64,000 nucleotides of DNA from Rattus norvegicus (Eukaryota > Chordata > Mammalia > Rodentia > Muridae), in assembly GCF_036323735.1 (NCBI RefSeq), contig NC_086029.1:53671357-53735356 (forward strand). The letters are read 5' to 3'. Shown here one piece after another: positions 1-11,207 of the stretch. A model generated the notes under the pieces. The model worked only from the letters and a program-made list of their open reading frames with translations. It made no database searches and was not told the origin of the DNA. The position numbers and the translations under genes were made by a program. The first letter of the stretch is position 1; each line of letters starts with the position of its first letter.

Positions 1-321
1 TCTTAGTTAGTCCTAGTCACTTGGCTGAATATGGAAACAGATGGTAAGTTCTAAGAAACTGCCCTGAGGTCACCCAGATAGAACACTGACAGTATGAACA
101 TGAAAAAAATATCCAATGAACCCCCTAGCTGTTTCAAAAATTTGCTGACCATAGACACTTCTAAAACAGAGTAACCTTTACTCTCTGTTCTAGTTCCTTC
201 TCTTACTGTTGGGGCAAAACTAACTCCTTGGAAGCTAGTTAAAGCTGATTATTCAGGCTCACAATTGAGGATACCACCTAGAACTGGATCATAGAAGGGT
301 CATCTGATGCTAAGAAATAAG
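1..321. other. Unassigned intergenic sequence
   Basis: No coding region, RNA gene or repeat family that I recognise. The base composition is ordinary for AT-rich mammalian intergenic DNA. Confidence 0.5.
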
Positions 322-715
322 GGGAAATAGAGAAAGAATTGAAAGAGCTTGAAGAGGCTTGCAACCCCATAAGAACAACAATGCCTACCAACCAGAGCTC
401 CCAGGGACTAAGCCACTACCCAAAGACTATACATGGACTGACCCATGGCTCCAACTGCATATGTAGCAGAGGATGGCCTTGTTGGGCACCAGTGGAAGGG
501 GAAGCCCTTGGTCCTGCCAAGGCTGGACCCCCAGTGCAGAGGAATGTCAAGGAAGGAGGGAGTAATAAAAGGGGTGGGGGAGTAGGGGAAACACCCTTAT
601 GGAGGGTGGGGGAGATAGGGGGCTTATGGACAGGAAACAAGGAAAGGGAATAACATTTGAAATGTAAATAAAGAAATATATCCAATAAAAATAATAAAAG
701 TAAAAAGATAGGAGT
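322..715 (+). mobile_element. LINE-1 3' UTR, 5'-truncated
   Basis: Sense copy of a rodent L1 3' UTR. It contains the typical block reading gaagagcttgaagaggcttg, then the phrases on accaaccagagctcccaggg and catggactgaccc, a G-rich tract (about 555-630), and an A-rich tail from about 655. No ORF2 is left. It starts inside the 3' UTR, which is the usual outcome of incomplete reverse transcription. I could not find a convincing target-site duplication, and the tail is degraded, so it is probably older than the copies with intact TSDs further along. The family assignment is from memory. Confidence 0.85.
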
Positions 716-1610
716 AACCAGCTGCTCAGCATGCCTTATCGTTTCTCCGCAGTTCCTGACTGCAGCTGGCTGAATTATGCTGTTAAAGTGAATCTTTCCA
801 CCACACATGACTAGGGCTAGGCATTCAGACCTGTTCAGAGATTTGTCTCCAGAATGATTCTTGGAGAGGTCAAATTAAAAGCCAATATGAGCCATCCCAC
901 TCTAAGTATTCCTAAATCGCTTGTTTACACACTTGCAGCCAAAATCACCCAATAGACCAAATGACCCAAATCAACTTCCAAAAGCTTCAAGCTCAAGACT
1001 GTCACAGCATTCCTCCTTTTACACAAGAGCACTTAAATTATCTTTCTAGGCTTTGAAAGCCTGGCTGAAATGCAGCTGATAGACTGTATTGAGGCTAGTC
1101 GCCCATAAATGGTTTTAGCTTATATTGTTTCAGACTCGATTTGGTTTTAGCTGTTCCTAAGATCTGTGCTAAAGTAAATTCCCTCAAGCCTGACTTATTT
1201 CCAATAGCAAAAGTAAGGCACAAACACACTGCAGTGCACAACTAGGGAACTGACCCTGGCTCATTTTTGATGAAACTCAAATAATGACAGCATCATATAA
1301 TAACCACCTGAATAAAATGAATGCATATTTACTGCAGCAAATCAAGAAAACACATACATGAAACTATAATGTAGAGGAGAAAGTCAACAGTATAGAAGAA
1401 TGTTTGCAATAAAGAAGAAATAAAGGGCTAGAAAGTCACCACTGTGGTACTTCCTAGCCCCCCAAAAAATCTATTCAGGAGGTATTTATTTACCAGTGAA
1501 AATAAAGCCCTTCCACCCTGAGGTGTGGGGGTGCAAAGGCAAGATGAGAAAAAAATGCTTCCAAATTTTCTCAAAAATATTCTACTAACTTATTTGATTA
1601 AAATAAAAAA
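716..1610. other. Unassigned intergenic sequence
   Basis: Nothing recognisable: no long reading frame, no SINE or LTR hallmark, no simple repeat. Confidence 0.5.
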
Positions 1611-2421
1611 TAAGCCGGGCATGACAGCACACATTTGCTACATAAATAAAACAGTAATTATAACATGAGCAAGACGGGTTGTAGCTTAGCAAAGTTAGCA
1701 TTACTCCAAGGCAAATGCTCACTGGCATATCTGAGCTGGAATGTGTCTGATCATTCTAGATGGTATGCATTCGCTCACCAAGTCATGCACCACCTACAGG
1801 AGGAATCTGACAGGAAGATTGAACTAAAAATGAGAACGTTAAACTCAAAAATTTTGAAGAAAGAACAAGAAAATGTCTGAGAGAAGGAGGTCAGCATGGG
1901 TTCAAAAATAATAATGCATGCGAAGGCAGAAGAAACAGGTGTGTAAACCAAGACCATAGCTGGTTGACAACAAAGATCAGCCAATCACCTGTGACTGTAG
2001 TCAACTATAAGGGAGAAGACAGTGGAATCAAAATTTAAAATGAAATTGAGAATACAAACACAGAAGAAATGGTATAAATTAACACTTAGAGTGCAGTATT
2101 ATACTTATATGCATAGAACTGGCAGATCCAGAGGAAATTTATGATTTTATAGTAAAACCTAAGTATCCACAGGAAGATCCCTTTGTAAAGTTAAGAAGAT
2201 TAATTTTTGTCATTTGCAGAATGTATGAAAGTAGAAAAGACTCCACGGGATTCATGCAGTGTCTGAGTTACACAATCACTTACATGAAACAGAAAATGAT
2301 GTATATAATGTCACAAGCGAAACCTTGGCTTCATTCACAAATGAATTTCTTGTTTAGATTAATGTGTCAAAATTTTATAGGAGCAAACATAAAAAAATAT
2401 AAGGCAATCTTGTTAAATAGC
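1611..2421. other. Unassigned sequence with a small reading frame
   Basis: A 71-codon frame starting with ATG lies at 1665-1880 on the plus strand. Its product has a basic, Lys/Glu-rich C-terminal half but matches no family I know. It has no recognisable splice context. About 25 bases at 1613-1637 resemble the start of a B1 SINE, too short to call. I treat the whole stretch as non-coding. Confidence 0.4.
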
Positions 2422-2584
2422 AGCTGGAGATGGTTCTGCAGTTAAGAGCCTGCACTGTTCTTGCTCAGTTCCCAGCACCACATCAAAACTGTTTATCACT
2501 CCACTTCTGGGGACTCTGATGCTTATGGCCTCTGCGGGCACCAGCATTCAGGTGTCCATACCAACATACAGACACCAGTGAAAA
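2422..2584 (+). mobile_element. B3-type SINE (B2 superfamily)
   Basis: Begins with a tRNA-derived head (ctggagatggttctgcagtt, with the box-A-like and cagttcccagcacc regions). It continues through the B3 body that ends in the gcgggcaccagcattcaggt and acatacagacac phrases. Non-coding retroposon, mobilised in trans by L1. It directly abuts the B2 that follows, so the pair reads as one tandem SINE block. Confidence 0.75.
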
Positions 2585-2756
2585 TACATGGCTCAGTGTT
2601 TAAGCGCACTGACTGCTCTTCCAGAGGTCCTGAGTTCAGTTCCCAGCAACCACATGGTGGCTCACAACCATCTGTCATGGGATCTGATGCCCTCGTCTGG
2701 TGTGTCTGAAGACAGTGACATTGTACTCAAATATATATAATCAATAAATCTGTTAA
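2585..2756 (+). mobile_element. B2 SINE
   Basis: Carries the B2 head (atggctcagtgtttaag), the gactgctcttccagaggtcc and cagcaaccacatggtggctc blocks, the tctggtgtgtctgaagacag segment and an AT-rich 3' tail with an AATAAA-like motif. It is close to full length (about 170 bp) and in the same orientation as the adjoining B3 element. Confidence 0.9.
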
Positions 2757-2775
2757 ACAATATATTTTTTTAAAT

Positions 2776-3055
2776 ATATACTGGAGCGGGGGGCTCTCCC
2801 CAAAGCTGTTCCTTTATGTGAGATGTTCTTTTAGCCCGACTGCCTTGTCTGACCTCAGTGGGAGAGGAAGCGCTGAGCCTAGCAGAGATCTGATGTGACA
2901 GTGTGGGGAATACCCAGGGGAGACCTCACCTGAATACAGGAGAAGGGAAGAGGGGGGTGGGAGAAGGACTGTGGGAGAGGTGACAGGAGGGGAGCAGTGA
3001 GCGGGATGTAAAGTAAATAAGTAAAACAATAATTAAAAAAAAACAACAACAAAAA
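2776..3055 (+). mobile_element. LINE-1 3' end, Lx-like
   Basis: Contains the rodent L1 3' terminal signature: ccttgtctgacctcagtggg, the segment on gaagcgctgagcctagcaga, a purine-rich stretch (2935-2998), then gagcgggatgtaaagt and an A-rich tail. No ORF2 sequence remains. Confidence 0.8.
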
Positions 3056-3074
3056 ATATATGTGCAACAAAAAA

Positions 3075-3185
3075 GTTAAAGAAAAAGAGGTCATGAATTA
3101 GAGAGTAAGGGCACACAGGAGGGACTGGAGGGAGGAAAAGGAAGAGGGATAATGGAACAATAATATCTAATTTTAAAAATTTTTT
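3075..3185 (+). mobile_element. Old LINE-1 3' terminal fragment
   Basis: Short sense fragment with the older rodent L1 3' end pattern (gaggtcatgaattagagagt, then a purine-rich ggagggactggagggaggaa, ending in AT-rich sequence). It follows the Lx-like 3' end at 2776-3055 closely but is a different terminus, so I read it as a separate older insertion. Confidence 0.55.
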
Positions 3186-3308
3186 AAAAATAAATATTTT
3201 TCTAAAAGTATAATGCAAATAGAGAATGTTTTTAAGTGAAACTGGATATATTGTTATTGTAAGCCTTAAATAAATCAAATTATCCAAATCAAAAACAAAA
3301 ATACTTTT

Positions 3309-4810
3309 TTTTGCAATCTAAACATAGCTTTTTTTTTTTATTAACTTGAGTATTTCTTATATACATTTCGAGTGTTATTCCCTTTCCCGGTTTCAGAGCA
3401 AACATCCCCCTCCCCCCTCCCCTTCCTTATGGGTGTTCCCCTCCCCATCCTCCCCCCATTGCCACCCTACCCCCAACAGTCTAGTTCACTGGGAGTTCAG
3501 TCTTAGCAGGACCCAGGGCTTCCCCTTCCACTGGTGCTCTTACTAGGATATTCATTGCTACCTATGAGGTCAGAGTCCAGGGTCAGTCCATGTATAGTCT
3601 TTGGGTAGTGGCTTAGTCCCTGGAAGCTCTGGTTGCTTGGCATTGTTGTACATATGGGGTCTCGAGCCCCTTCAAGTTCTTCCAGTTCTTTCTCTGATTC
3701 CTTCAACTGGGGTCCTATTCTCAGTTCAGTGGTTTGCTGCTCGCATTCGCCTCTGTGTTTGCTGTATATTCTGGCTGTGTCTCTCAGGAGCGATCTACAT
3801 CCGGCTCCTGTCGGCCTGCACTTCTTTGCTTCATTCATCTTGTCTAATTGGCTGGCTGTATATGTATGGGCCACATGTGGGGCAGGCTCTGAATGGGTGT
3901 TCCTTCAGTCTCTGTTTTAATCTTTGCCTCTCTATTCCCTGCCAAGGGTATTCTTGTTCCCCTTTTAGAGAAGGAGTGAAGCATTCACATTTTGATCATC
4001 CGTCTTGAGTTTCTTTTGTTCTAGGCATCTAGGGTAATTCAAGCATTTGGGCTAATAGCCACTTGTCAATGAGTGCATACCAGGTGTGTTTTTCTGTGCT
4101 TGGGTTACCTCACTCAGGATGATATTTTCCAGTTCCAACCATTTGCCTACAAATTTCATAAAGTCATTGTTTTTGACAGCTGAGTAATATTCCATTGTGT
4201 AGATGTACCACATTTTCTGTATCCATTCCTCTGTTGAAGGGCATCTGGGTTATTTCCAGCTTCTGGCTATTATAAATAAGGCTGCGATGAACATAGTGGA
4301 GCACGTGTCTTTTTTATATGTTGGGGCATCTTTTGGGTATATGCCCAAGAGAGGTATAGCTGGATCCTCAGGCAGTTCAATGTCCAATTTTCTGAGGAAC
4401 CTCCAGACTGATTTCCAGAATGGTTGTACCAGTCTGCAACCCCACCAACAATGGAGGACTGTTCCTCTTTCTCCACATCCTCTCCAGCATCTGCTGTCAC
4501 CTGAGTTTTTGATCTTAGCCATTCTCACTGGTGTGAGGTGAAATCTCAGGGTTGTTTTGATTTGCATTTCCCTTATGACTAAAGATGTTGAACATTTCTT
4601 TAGGTGTTTCTCAGCCATTCGGCATTCCTCAGCTGTGAATTCTTTGTTTAGCTCTGAACCCCATTTTTAATAGGGTTATTTGTCTCCCTGCGGTCTAACT
4701 TCTTGAGTTCTTTGTATATTTTGGATATAAGGCCACTATCTGTTGTAGGATTGGTAAAGATCTTTTCCCAATCTGTTGGTTGCCGTTTTGTCCTAACCAC
4801 AGTGTCCTAG
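3309..4810 (-). mobile_element. Young rat-type LINE-1, 5'-truncated, with probable 3' transduction
   Basis: Antisense L1 with 3' UTR (about 3340-4051) and the last quarter of ORF2. A 13-bp perfect TSD (caaaaatactttt) flanks it at 3296-3308 and 4811-4823. The empty site reads ctttt/aagtc, matching the TTTT/AA preference of L1 endonuclease. On the element's sense strand there are two A-runs: 11 A (3329-3339), 16 other bases (3313-3328), then 8 A (3305-3312) that merge into the TSD. That is the layout expected of a short 3' transduction. The 3' UTR has the G-rich block and the ccactaccc/catggactgaccc phrases shared by the other young copies here. Confidence 0.9.
4052..4806 (-). pseudogene. LINE-1 ORF2 C-terminal fragment
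   Basis: Encodes the carboxy-terminal region of the L1 ORF2 protein (endonuclease-reverse transcriptase). It has the Cys/His-containing C-terminal segment (...SRCWRGCGERGTVLHCWWG...) followed by RFLRKLDIELPEDPAIPLLG. The ORF2 stop is the TAG read from 4052-4054 on the minus strand. A substitution near 4247-4249 gives a premature in-frame stop after ...IIARSWK. The endonuclease and reverse transcriptase domains are absent because the insertion is 5'-truncated, so this copy cannot act in retrotransposition. Confidence 0.88.
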
Positions 4811-4823
4811 CAAAAATACTTTT

Positions 4824-5554
4824 AAGTCTTGGATTTTTCAAAGTTAGTTAATTTGGTTTTAGCAATATGCTAAGAGTTATAAATAAATCATAAACACTAG
4901 AAAATATGTATAAACTTTTTATCCTGTGGCATGCATTTAAGTGTTCAGAATTAGGATTAGGTTAGAATTAGGTGATTAGGATTTTCCAATAAAAGAATGA
5001 TTCTGCAGTTCCTTCCACATTATAACAAATAAATAATATGCCTCTACTAATTGTGATTCAATAATTGTAAACATTTGCTATTCAAATCACATTTTTATAG
5101 TATTTTGCTTCCTTATCAAAAATTTATAAATGAAGGATATCAAAAAAAAAAAAAGAAAAAAAAACTGGCAAGGACAGCACATAGCCAATTAGTCATTCTA
5201 TTGACAGATTTTCCTGCTGAAAGGTGAATTTGACTAGCCAGTAATCCATCAATGGTATACAAACACAATAAAAAATACTGCATTTTGGATGTCCACTTTA
5301 TGTATTTGAATACTAAATCAGTAACCAACAACATTAAACAAGTAAACCAACAACATTAAGCAAACAAAAGCACATGTCTATGAGACTAACCCACAAAAAA
5401 GACAGTGAAAAAGGAAATCTGAACATATACTAGTCCCATTCTGTAGCTTAGTATTTGACATAGATATTTGAAAACATAGAGGAGAATGAATATGTCGGAA
5501 ACTTAATTTGGTTTATGACTGTGTTTGGATAGAAATATAACAGGGCATCAGGTC
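4824..5554. other. Unassigned sequence with an A-rich tract and a small tandem duplication
   Basis: No gene seen. An A-rich run lies at 5141-5164. A unit of about 21-22 bp (gtaaccaacaacattaaaca) occurs twice in tandem at 5321-5363 with minor differences. Confidence 0.5.
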
Positions 5555-6235
5555 TTATGCTGTTGGCCTGAATCCATCTGAAGTTGAGTTTTCTTCCCGG
5601 AGGGAGATAAGGATTGAACGTTATCCTTCCACATTTAGCTGTCCAGTTTGACCAGCACCATTTGTTGAAATGCAGTCTTATCTCTAGTGTGTATTTTTTT
5701 TGGCTTCTTTATTAATCGTGAATTGGCTGTATTCATGTGGGCTTATGTGTGAATACTCAATTCTATTCTTTTGACCAATGAATCTGCCTATGTCCCTACC
5801 ATTCTGGTTTTATTACTGTAACTCTGTGATATAACTTGAAATCTGAGACAGTGATACATCCAATAATATTTTTATTTTTATGGCTACTTCCCTCTACTTG
5901 GTCTTATGTATCCCTATGAAATCTGAAGCTAGTTTTTTTTTTCAATTTATGTTAGGAATAGCATAGTATGTAGATGCTTTTAGTAGAAATGCCATTTCAG
6001 AATTTAATCCTGCTAATTCCTTAGACATAAGGATCTTTCCATTTTCTGGTGTCTTAGTAAATTTCAGTTTCCACTGTCTTAAAGTTTTCATTGTACAAGT
6101 CTTTCACTTCCTTGGTTAATTTATTCCAAGATATTTTTTTTTAAGACTGTTGTGAACAGTATTGTTTCTCCAATTTTTTTCCTTGATGTGTTTGCCGTTT
6201 CTATCCAGGAAGGCTACCAGCTTTTGTATGCTACC
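5555..6235 (-). mobile_element. Old LINE-1 ORF2 fragment
   Basis: Antisense L1 ORF2 sequence downstream of the reverse transcriptase. Recognisable antisense phrases are ccagcaccatttgttgaaat, tctattcttttgaccaatga, taactctgtgatataacttg, and ccttggttaatttattccaa. It is heavily mutated with many stops and small indels. Neither end shows a TSD. Flanking 3' UTR is missing, so the copy was probably broken by later rearrangement or has diverged beyond recognition. Confidence 0.7.
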
Positions 6236-6534
6236 ACAACAGTCAGTAAGGAATCCTGTTGCTTACTTGTAATCATCATAATGTTATCCAAACTGTGACT
6301 GAGTTTTAAATTTGGCCAAGCATCTGTTCTCGACACAAACTGTCAACTCAAAATTGAAACTAAAGCGCATTTAATTGACTCTAAATTAAGGTTTTACTCC
6401 AAACTTGGTTTTTTTTCTACATAGAAATGTAAAATTTCCATTGTTTCTTATGCTACTTCTTAAAGAAATAGCTTGTGCTCAGGAACTATGAATTCTGCAT
6501 TTTGTTTCTCGCTGCCGAACTCGTTGTGTGGCAC
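6236..6534. other. Unassigned intergenic sequence
   Basis: Nothing recognisable apart from AT-rich sequence. Confidence 0.45.
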
Positions 6535-7347
6535 TGTCTTAGTTGGAGTTTCTATCACTGTAATAGACTAAAATCACCATGAGGAAAAAGGGTTTATTTT
6601 ACCTTACAGAGTATCAGTCAGTCATCCAAGGAAGCAAATGCAGGAACTCAGCACAGAAAACTAGAGAGAGGAAATAGAGCAGAAGTCATGTATTGATTGA
6701 CTGACTTCCCATGACTCTCAGAGACTGCATTCTTTTTTTTGTTTGTTTGTTTGTTTGTTTTGTTTTGATTTTTCTTTTTTTTTATTGGATATTTCTTTAT
6801 TTACATTTCAAGTGTTCCTTTCCTGGTTACCTGTCCATAAGCCCCCTATTCCCTCCCTCTTCCCTTCTAAAAGGGTGTTTCCGTCCCCCTGCCGCCCCCC
6901 CCCCCACATTCCCCTGTACTGGGGGCAACCTTGGTAGGATCAAGGGCTTCTTCCATTGGTGCCCAACAAGGCCATCCTCTACTACATATGCAGTTGGAGC
7001 CCAGGGTCAGACCATGTGTACTCTTTGGGTAGTGGTTTAGTCCCTGGAAGCTCTGGTTGGTTGGCATTGTTGTTCACATGGTGTCTCAAGCCCCTTCAGC
7101 TCTTTCAGTCGTTTCTTTAATTCCTTCAACCGAGATCCCGTTCTCAGTTCAATGGTTTGCTGCAAGCATTCATTTGACATGCTCTGGCTGTGCAGAGACT
7201 ACATTCTTGTAATATCCAGGACCACCAATCTCTTGGAGATTGGACTACACCCATCCAATCACCAATCAATGAAATGTACCACAAGCTTGCCCACAAGCCA
7301 ATCAGGCAGGAGTATTTTCTCAACTGCGGACTCCCTTTCTTAAAAGA
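6535..7347 (-). mobile_element. Rodent ERVL-MaLR solo LTR (MT/ORR1-like), split by an L1
   Basis: The reverse-strand LTR starts with the tgtcttagttggagtttcta terminus at 6535. It includes the polyadenylation region (gggtttattttaccttacag) and breaks at about 6734. It resumes at 7193 with the middle and 5' parts (ccaatcaccaatcaatgaaa ... ggagtattttctcaactgcg). The intervening 458 bp are an L1 inserted later (separate entry). Non-coding regulatory/LTR sequence. The label MT/ORR1 is from memory; a diverged relative is possible. Confidence 0.75.
6735..7192 (-). mobile_element. LINE-1 3' UTR nested in a MaLR LTR
   Basis: Antisense L1 3' UTR with its tail on the left, containing a (GTTT)n stretch at 6741-6765. 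It is flanked by a 16-bp TSD with one mismatch (cagagactgcattctt at 6719-6734; cagagactacattctt at 7193-7208). The TSD sequence is part of the host LTR, proving the LTR was there first. A run of 11 C lies at 6895-6905. There is no ORF2. Confidence 0.92.
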
Positions 7348-7885
7348 CAATATAAGTGTAAGTTAATCAATTCCAGCAAAAGCATATATTGCTATATATT
7401 TAAACTAACCTATAAAGGTTTAGTTTCCGTTAAAATAAACACCTATTTGGGGAAAAAAATCCAACAATTTACCATTTCTTCCCAAAGTCTATATTACTTT
7501 TTATTTTATTGTTTTTAAAACTTGTATAATCTTACCTTTTGTAAAATAAACCAAAAGAAATTTTGGTGTGAATAGAATATTTTTGTTGTTGTTATTGCTT
7601 CTTTAAGAAAAGCCATCTTTCACTTCTAATGGTTACTCTTATTCTGAATTCTAGTTCTCTCTTTACCTCTTTGCCTGTTGTTGTATTTTCCGATCATATT
7701 TTTTTGTTTGTTTGATTGTTTCTGTATTTTAATTTTGTACCTCAGGTACTACTTATATTCTACCAAATTGGCCATTAATCCACAAACATATGACAGCTGC
7801 TTCCAAATGTTAAAGGCAAACTAATTTCTGAAGTGGGGTCTCAGTGTCAAGAATAATGTGACATTAGAAATAGTAAGCTCATTCA
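7348..7885. other. Unassigned intergenic sequence
   Basis: AT-rich sequence with no recognised gene or repeat. Confidence 0.5.
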
Positions 7886-8060
7886 GTTTGGAGAAATGGG
7901 TCATTGGTTAAAAGCACTGACCGATCTTCCGGAGGACCCAGGTTCAATTCCCAGCACCCACATAACAACTCACAATGCCCTGTAACTCCAGTTCCAGAGG
8001 AGGATCCAACACCCTAGCACAGACATACATGCAGGCAAACACCAATGAACATGGGGGAAA
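7886..8060 (+). mobile_element. B3-type SINE
   Basis: Has the tRNA-like head (ggagaaatgggtcattggtt), the ggaggacccaggttcaattc box-B region, ctgtaactccagttccagag and the acatacatgcaggcaaacac terminal segment typical of B3. Near full length. Confidence 0.8.
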
Positions 8061-8181
8061 AAACCTTTGAATCACCAGCAGTGCTAAGCTCTGCCACATT
8101 TAAGTCTATAGGAAAAAATCACAGTTAATTACTTACATGATGAATAGTACTTATGAGACAGAAGACTTTGGTTCGAAAATG

Positions 8182-8242
8182 AAGTGTGTCCGTGTGTCCA
8201 TGCACATGGGCGTGGGTGTGCGCATGTGTGTGTATGTGTATC
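8182..8242. repeat. Degenerate GT-rich low-complexity tract
   Basis: Imperfect alternating GT/GC/GA sequence, purine-pyrimidine alternating for much of its length. It gives a spurious Cys/Val-rich reading frame. Confidence 0.7.
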
Positions 8243-8687
8243 CTATGGTAAATATTTTATAATGTATCACTTAAGTTCCATTATGTTCATTAAATTACTA
8301 ATTTTTGAAATTATTCTTTTATGCTTGTCTTTATTTTCTTTCTATTATTTAATTTACATTAATTAAAATTAGTTCATCCCACATGGACTTTTCTCCTTCC
8401 ACTCCATGCCATGAACTCTCTCCTCCTGCTCAAATAGATGGACTCTTTTTCTTTGATTATTATTACATATATGTACAGACCTGCAAATACATATGCAACA
8501 TGCTGATTACACTTTTGTGGTTATATGTGATTTAATTGCTTACTATTCCATATGGATAATTAATTAGGTGGGTCATTCATGGGAGAGGCTAATTTTCCCA
8601 CTCAGCAGTCATTAATTGCTTACAGATTTTTTGACTAGGGTTGGGACTCCATTAGATTTTCCCTATCCTCAAGAACATGTCTTATTG

Positions 8688-9512
8688 TGAATTGTATCTT
8701 TGATATTCTGAGCTTTTGTACTAATATCCGCTTATCAGTGAGTGCATACCACGTGTGTTCTTTTGTGATTGGAAAACTCAAGAAGAAGGAAGAGCAAAGT
8801 GTGGATGCTTCAGACCTTCTTAGAAAGGGGAACAAAAATACTGACAGGAGAAAATATGGAGACAAAATGTGGAGCAGAGACTGAAGTTTCCGAAAGGCCA
8901 TCCAGAGACTGCCCCACCTATGAGATCCATCCCATATACAGCCACCAAACTCAGTCACTATTTGAGAATGCCAAGAAGTGCTTGCTGACAGAAGCCTGAT
9001 ATAGCTCTCTCCTGAGAGGCTCTGCCAGACCTTGACAAATACAGAAGCAGATGCTCGCAGTCAACCATTGAACTGAGAACACCAGTGGAGAAGTTAGAGA
9101 AAGGACTGAAGTAGTTGAAGGGGTTTGCAACCCCATAAACAAAACAACAATATCAACCAACCAGATCCCCCAGAAGTCCCAGGGACTAAACTACCAACCA
9201 AAGAGAACTTGGGACCTATAGCTTTATCCACATATATAGCAGAGCATGTCCTTGTCGAGCATCCATGGAAGGAGAGACCCTTGGTCCTGTCAAAGCTGGA
9301 TGCCCCTGTGTAGGGAAATGTTAGGGTGGGGAGGAGGGAGGGAGTGGGTGAGTGGGTGAGGAAGCACCCTCATAGAAGTAGGGGGGCATGTGATAGTGGT
9401 TTTCTGGAGGGGAAAGGGGAAAGGGGGATTAACATTTAATTAAATAATAAAAATTCTAATAAAAGAAAAATAAATCAGAAAAAATAAATAAGTTAAAAAT
9501 TATTAATCAAAA
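8688..9512 (+). mobile_element. LINE-1 with inverted 5' segment (twin-priming type)
   Basis: Bases 8688-8768 are antisense L1 sequence from around the end of ORF2 (reads ctaatatccgcttatcagtg on the plus strand). At 8769 the orientation flips and the sense L1 3' end follows (aactcaagaagaaggaagag onward), through the 3' UTR to an A-rich tail. Flanking TSDs are aagaacatgtcttattg (8671-8687) and aagaacatgtctattg (9513-9528), differing by one indel. The inverted piece maps just upstream of the sense piece in L1 coordinates, as twin priming predicts. No coding potential. Confidence 0.88.
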
Positions 9513-11207
9513 AAGAACATGTCTATTGATACTGTCATTGTTCAGTTCTTATTTAAGTGGTTACTTCTAGGAGGCACAGTGTTGTTCGTGGTGTTGGTGT
9601 TCTTATCGTTGCTGCTTCTGTCCTTGCAGTTCTATCATGCAATATGTCCAGACTACATTTTTGTCTCCTTCTACGACTCCCAGTCCCTCCCCTAAACATG
9701 TTCCCTCTTGCTGAGATCCATTTCTTTTTAATTTTGCTTCAGAAATGGGCAGCCTTTCCAGGGATATCAACTAAACATGGCATAAAAAGTTAGAATAAGA
9801 CTAGGCACATACCCGCATATCAAGGCTAGAAGACACAGTCCAGTGGAAGGACAGGTGTCTCAAGAGCAGTCAAGAGTCAGAGACAGCACCATTCCTACTG
9901 TTTGGAGTCCCACAAAAACACCAACCTACCCAACCATAATATATATGCTGATATATTGTGTGAGGACTTAATACAGACTCCCTGATTATCACTTTAGTCT
10001 CCATGAGCACCTAGGAGCCCTGGTTAGTGGTTCTTGAAGTGTTCTTGAACTCTCTGGCTCCTATAATTCTTCATCTCCATCTTCTTCAGGCTTCCCCTAG
10101 TGTCTGGCTGTGGGTCTCTGTTCTCATAAGTTTTGAATGAAGTCTGTCTGATAACAGTTAGGCTAGGCTCCTGTTTATGAGTACAGTAGAATATCATTAG
10201 GAATCATTTCATTGACTTTTTTCTTTATTGTTAGACATCTTTGTTCTATCCAAGGTTCTAACACATCTTCTGGTTGCTGGCCCTCCAGGCAGTGGTAGGG
10301 GGTATGCTACCTCCCCTGAAGCTGGTCTCAAGCTGGACCAGTCATTGGTTGACCATTCCCACAGGTTGTGTGCCTTCTTTACCCCTGCATGTTTTGCAGG
10401 CAGGGCAGATTACATATCAAAGGTTTTGTGGCTGGGTTGATGGCCCAGGCCCAACACCAGAAGCTTTATCTGGAGACAGAAGATGGCTAGTTCAGACACT
10501 ATAGCATGCATTACTAGGAGTATTTGCTAGGGTCACCCTCTGAGATTCCAAGGAGTTTTTACTGCACTATGTTTCCCCATCATTCCTGAAATGCACCCCA
10601 ATTCTAATCATCTCTCCTAGTATTCTCACCCTGCAATCCCCCGTCTTTATCCATCCTGATCTCATCCCCTCCTCTACTCAGTTCTCCCACACATCTATTC
10701 TATTTCACTGTCCCCACAGTGATCTATGCATCCTACCTCAGACACCCTTACTTATTTATCCTATCCAGGCCTGTGGATTATCTTTTACTTCAATCTAATT
10801 ATCAACTTCTAAGTAAGTACATACCGTGTGTGTCCTTCTTGGTCAGAGTTACCTCACTCAGAAAGATTTATTTCCAGTTCTATCCATGTGCCTGTAAATT
10901 TCATGATGTCATTTTTTAAATAGCTGAGTTCTATTCCACTATATAAATGTAACACAGTTTCTTTATTCATTTCTCTAAGGGATGTCTAGGTAGTTTCCAG
11001 TTTCTGGCTATTATGGACAAAGCTGCTTTGGATAAAGTTGTGCAAATGTCTTTGTGGTACGGTAGAATATCCTTTGAATATATTCCCAAGAATGGTATAG
11101 CTGGGTTTGGATGTAGATCTAGTCCTAATTTTCTGAAGAACCACCATATTGGTTTCCAAAGTTATTGTAAAAATTTGCTCTCACACCAGCAATGGGGAAG
11201 CACTCCC

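Noticed and set aside
1665..1880. 71-codon plus-strand frame, basic and helical-looking
   Set aside because: Isolated, no recognisable domain and no poly(A) or TSD that would mark a retrocopy. Kept only as part of unassigned sequence.
3503..3874. Reading frames of 80-135 codons in L1 3' UTRs (also 24334-24728, 40280-40588, 46213-46858, 49018-49342)
   Set aside because: They recur because the 3' UTR is repeated. They lie in non-coding sequence of L1 and differ in frame and integrity from copy to copy.
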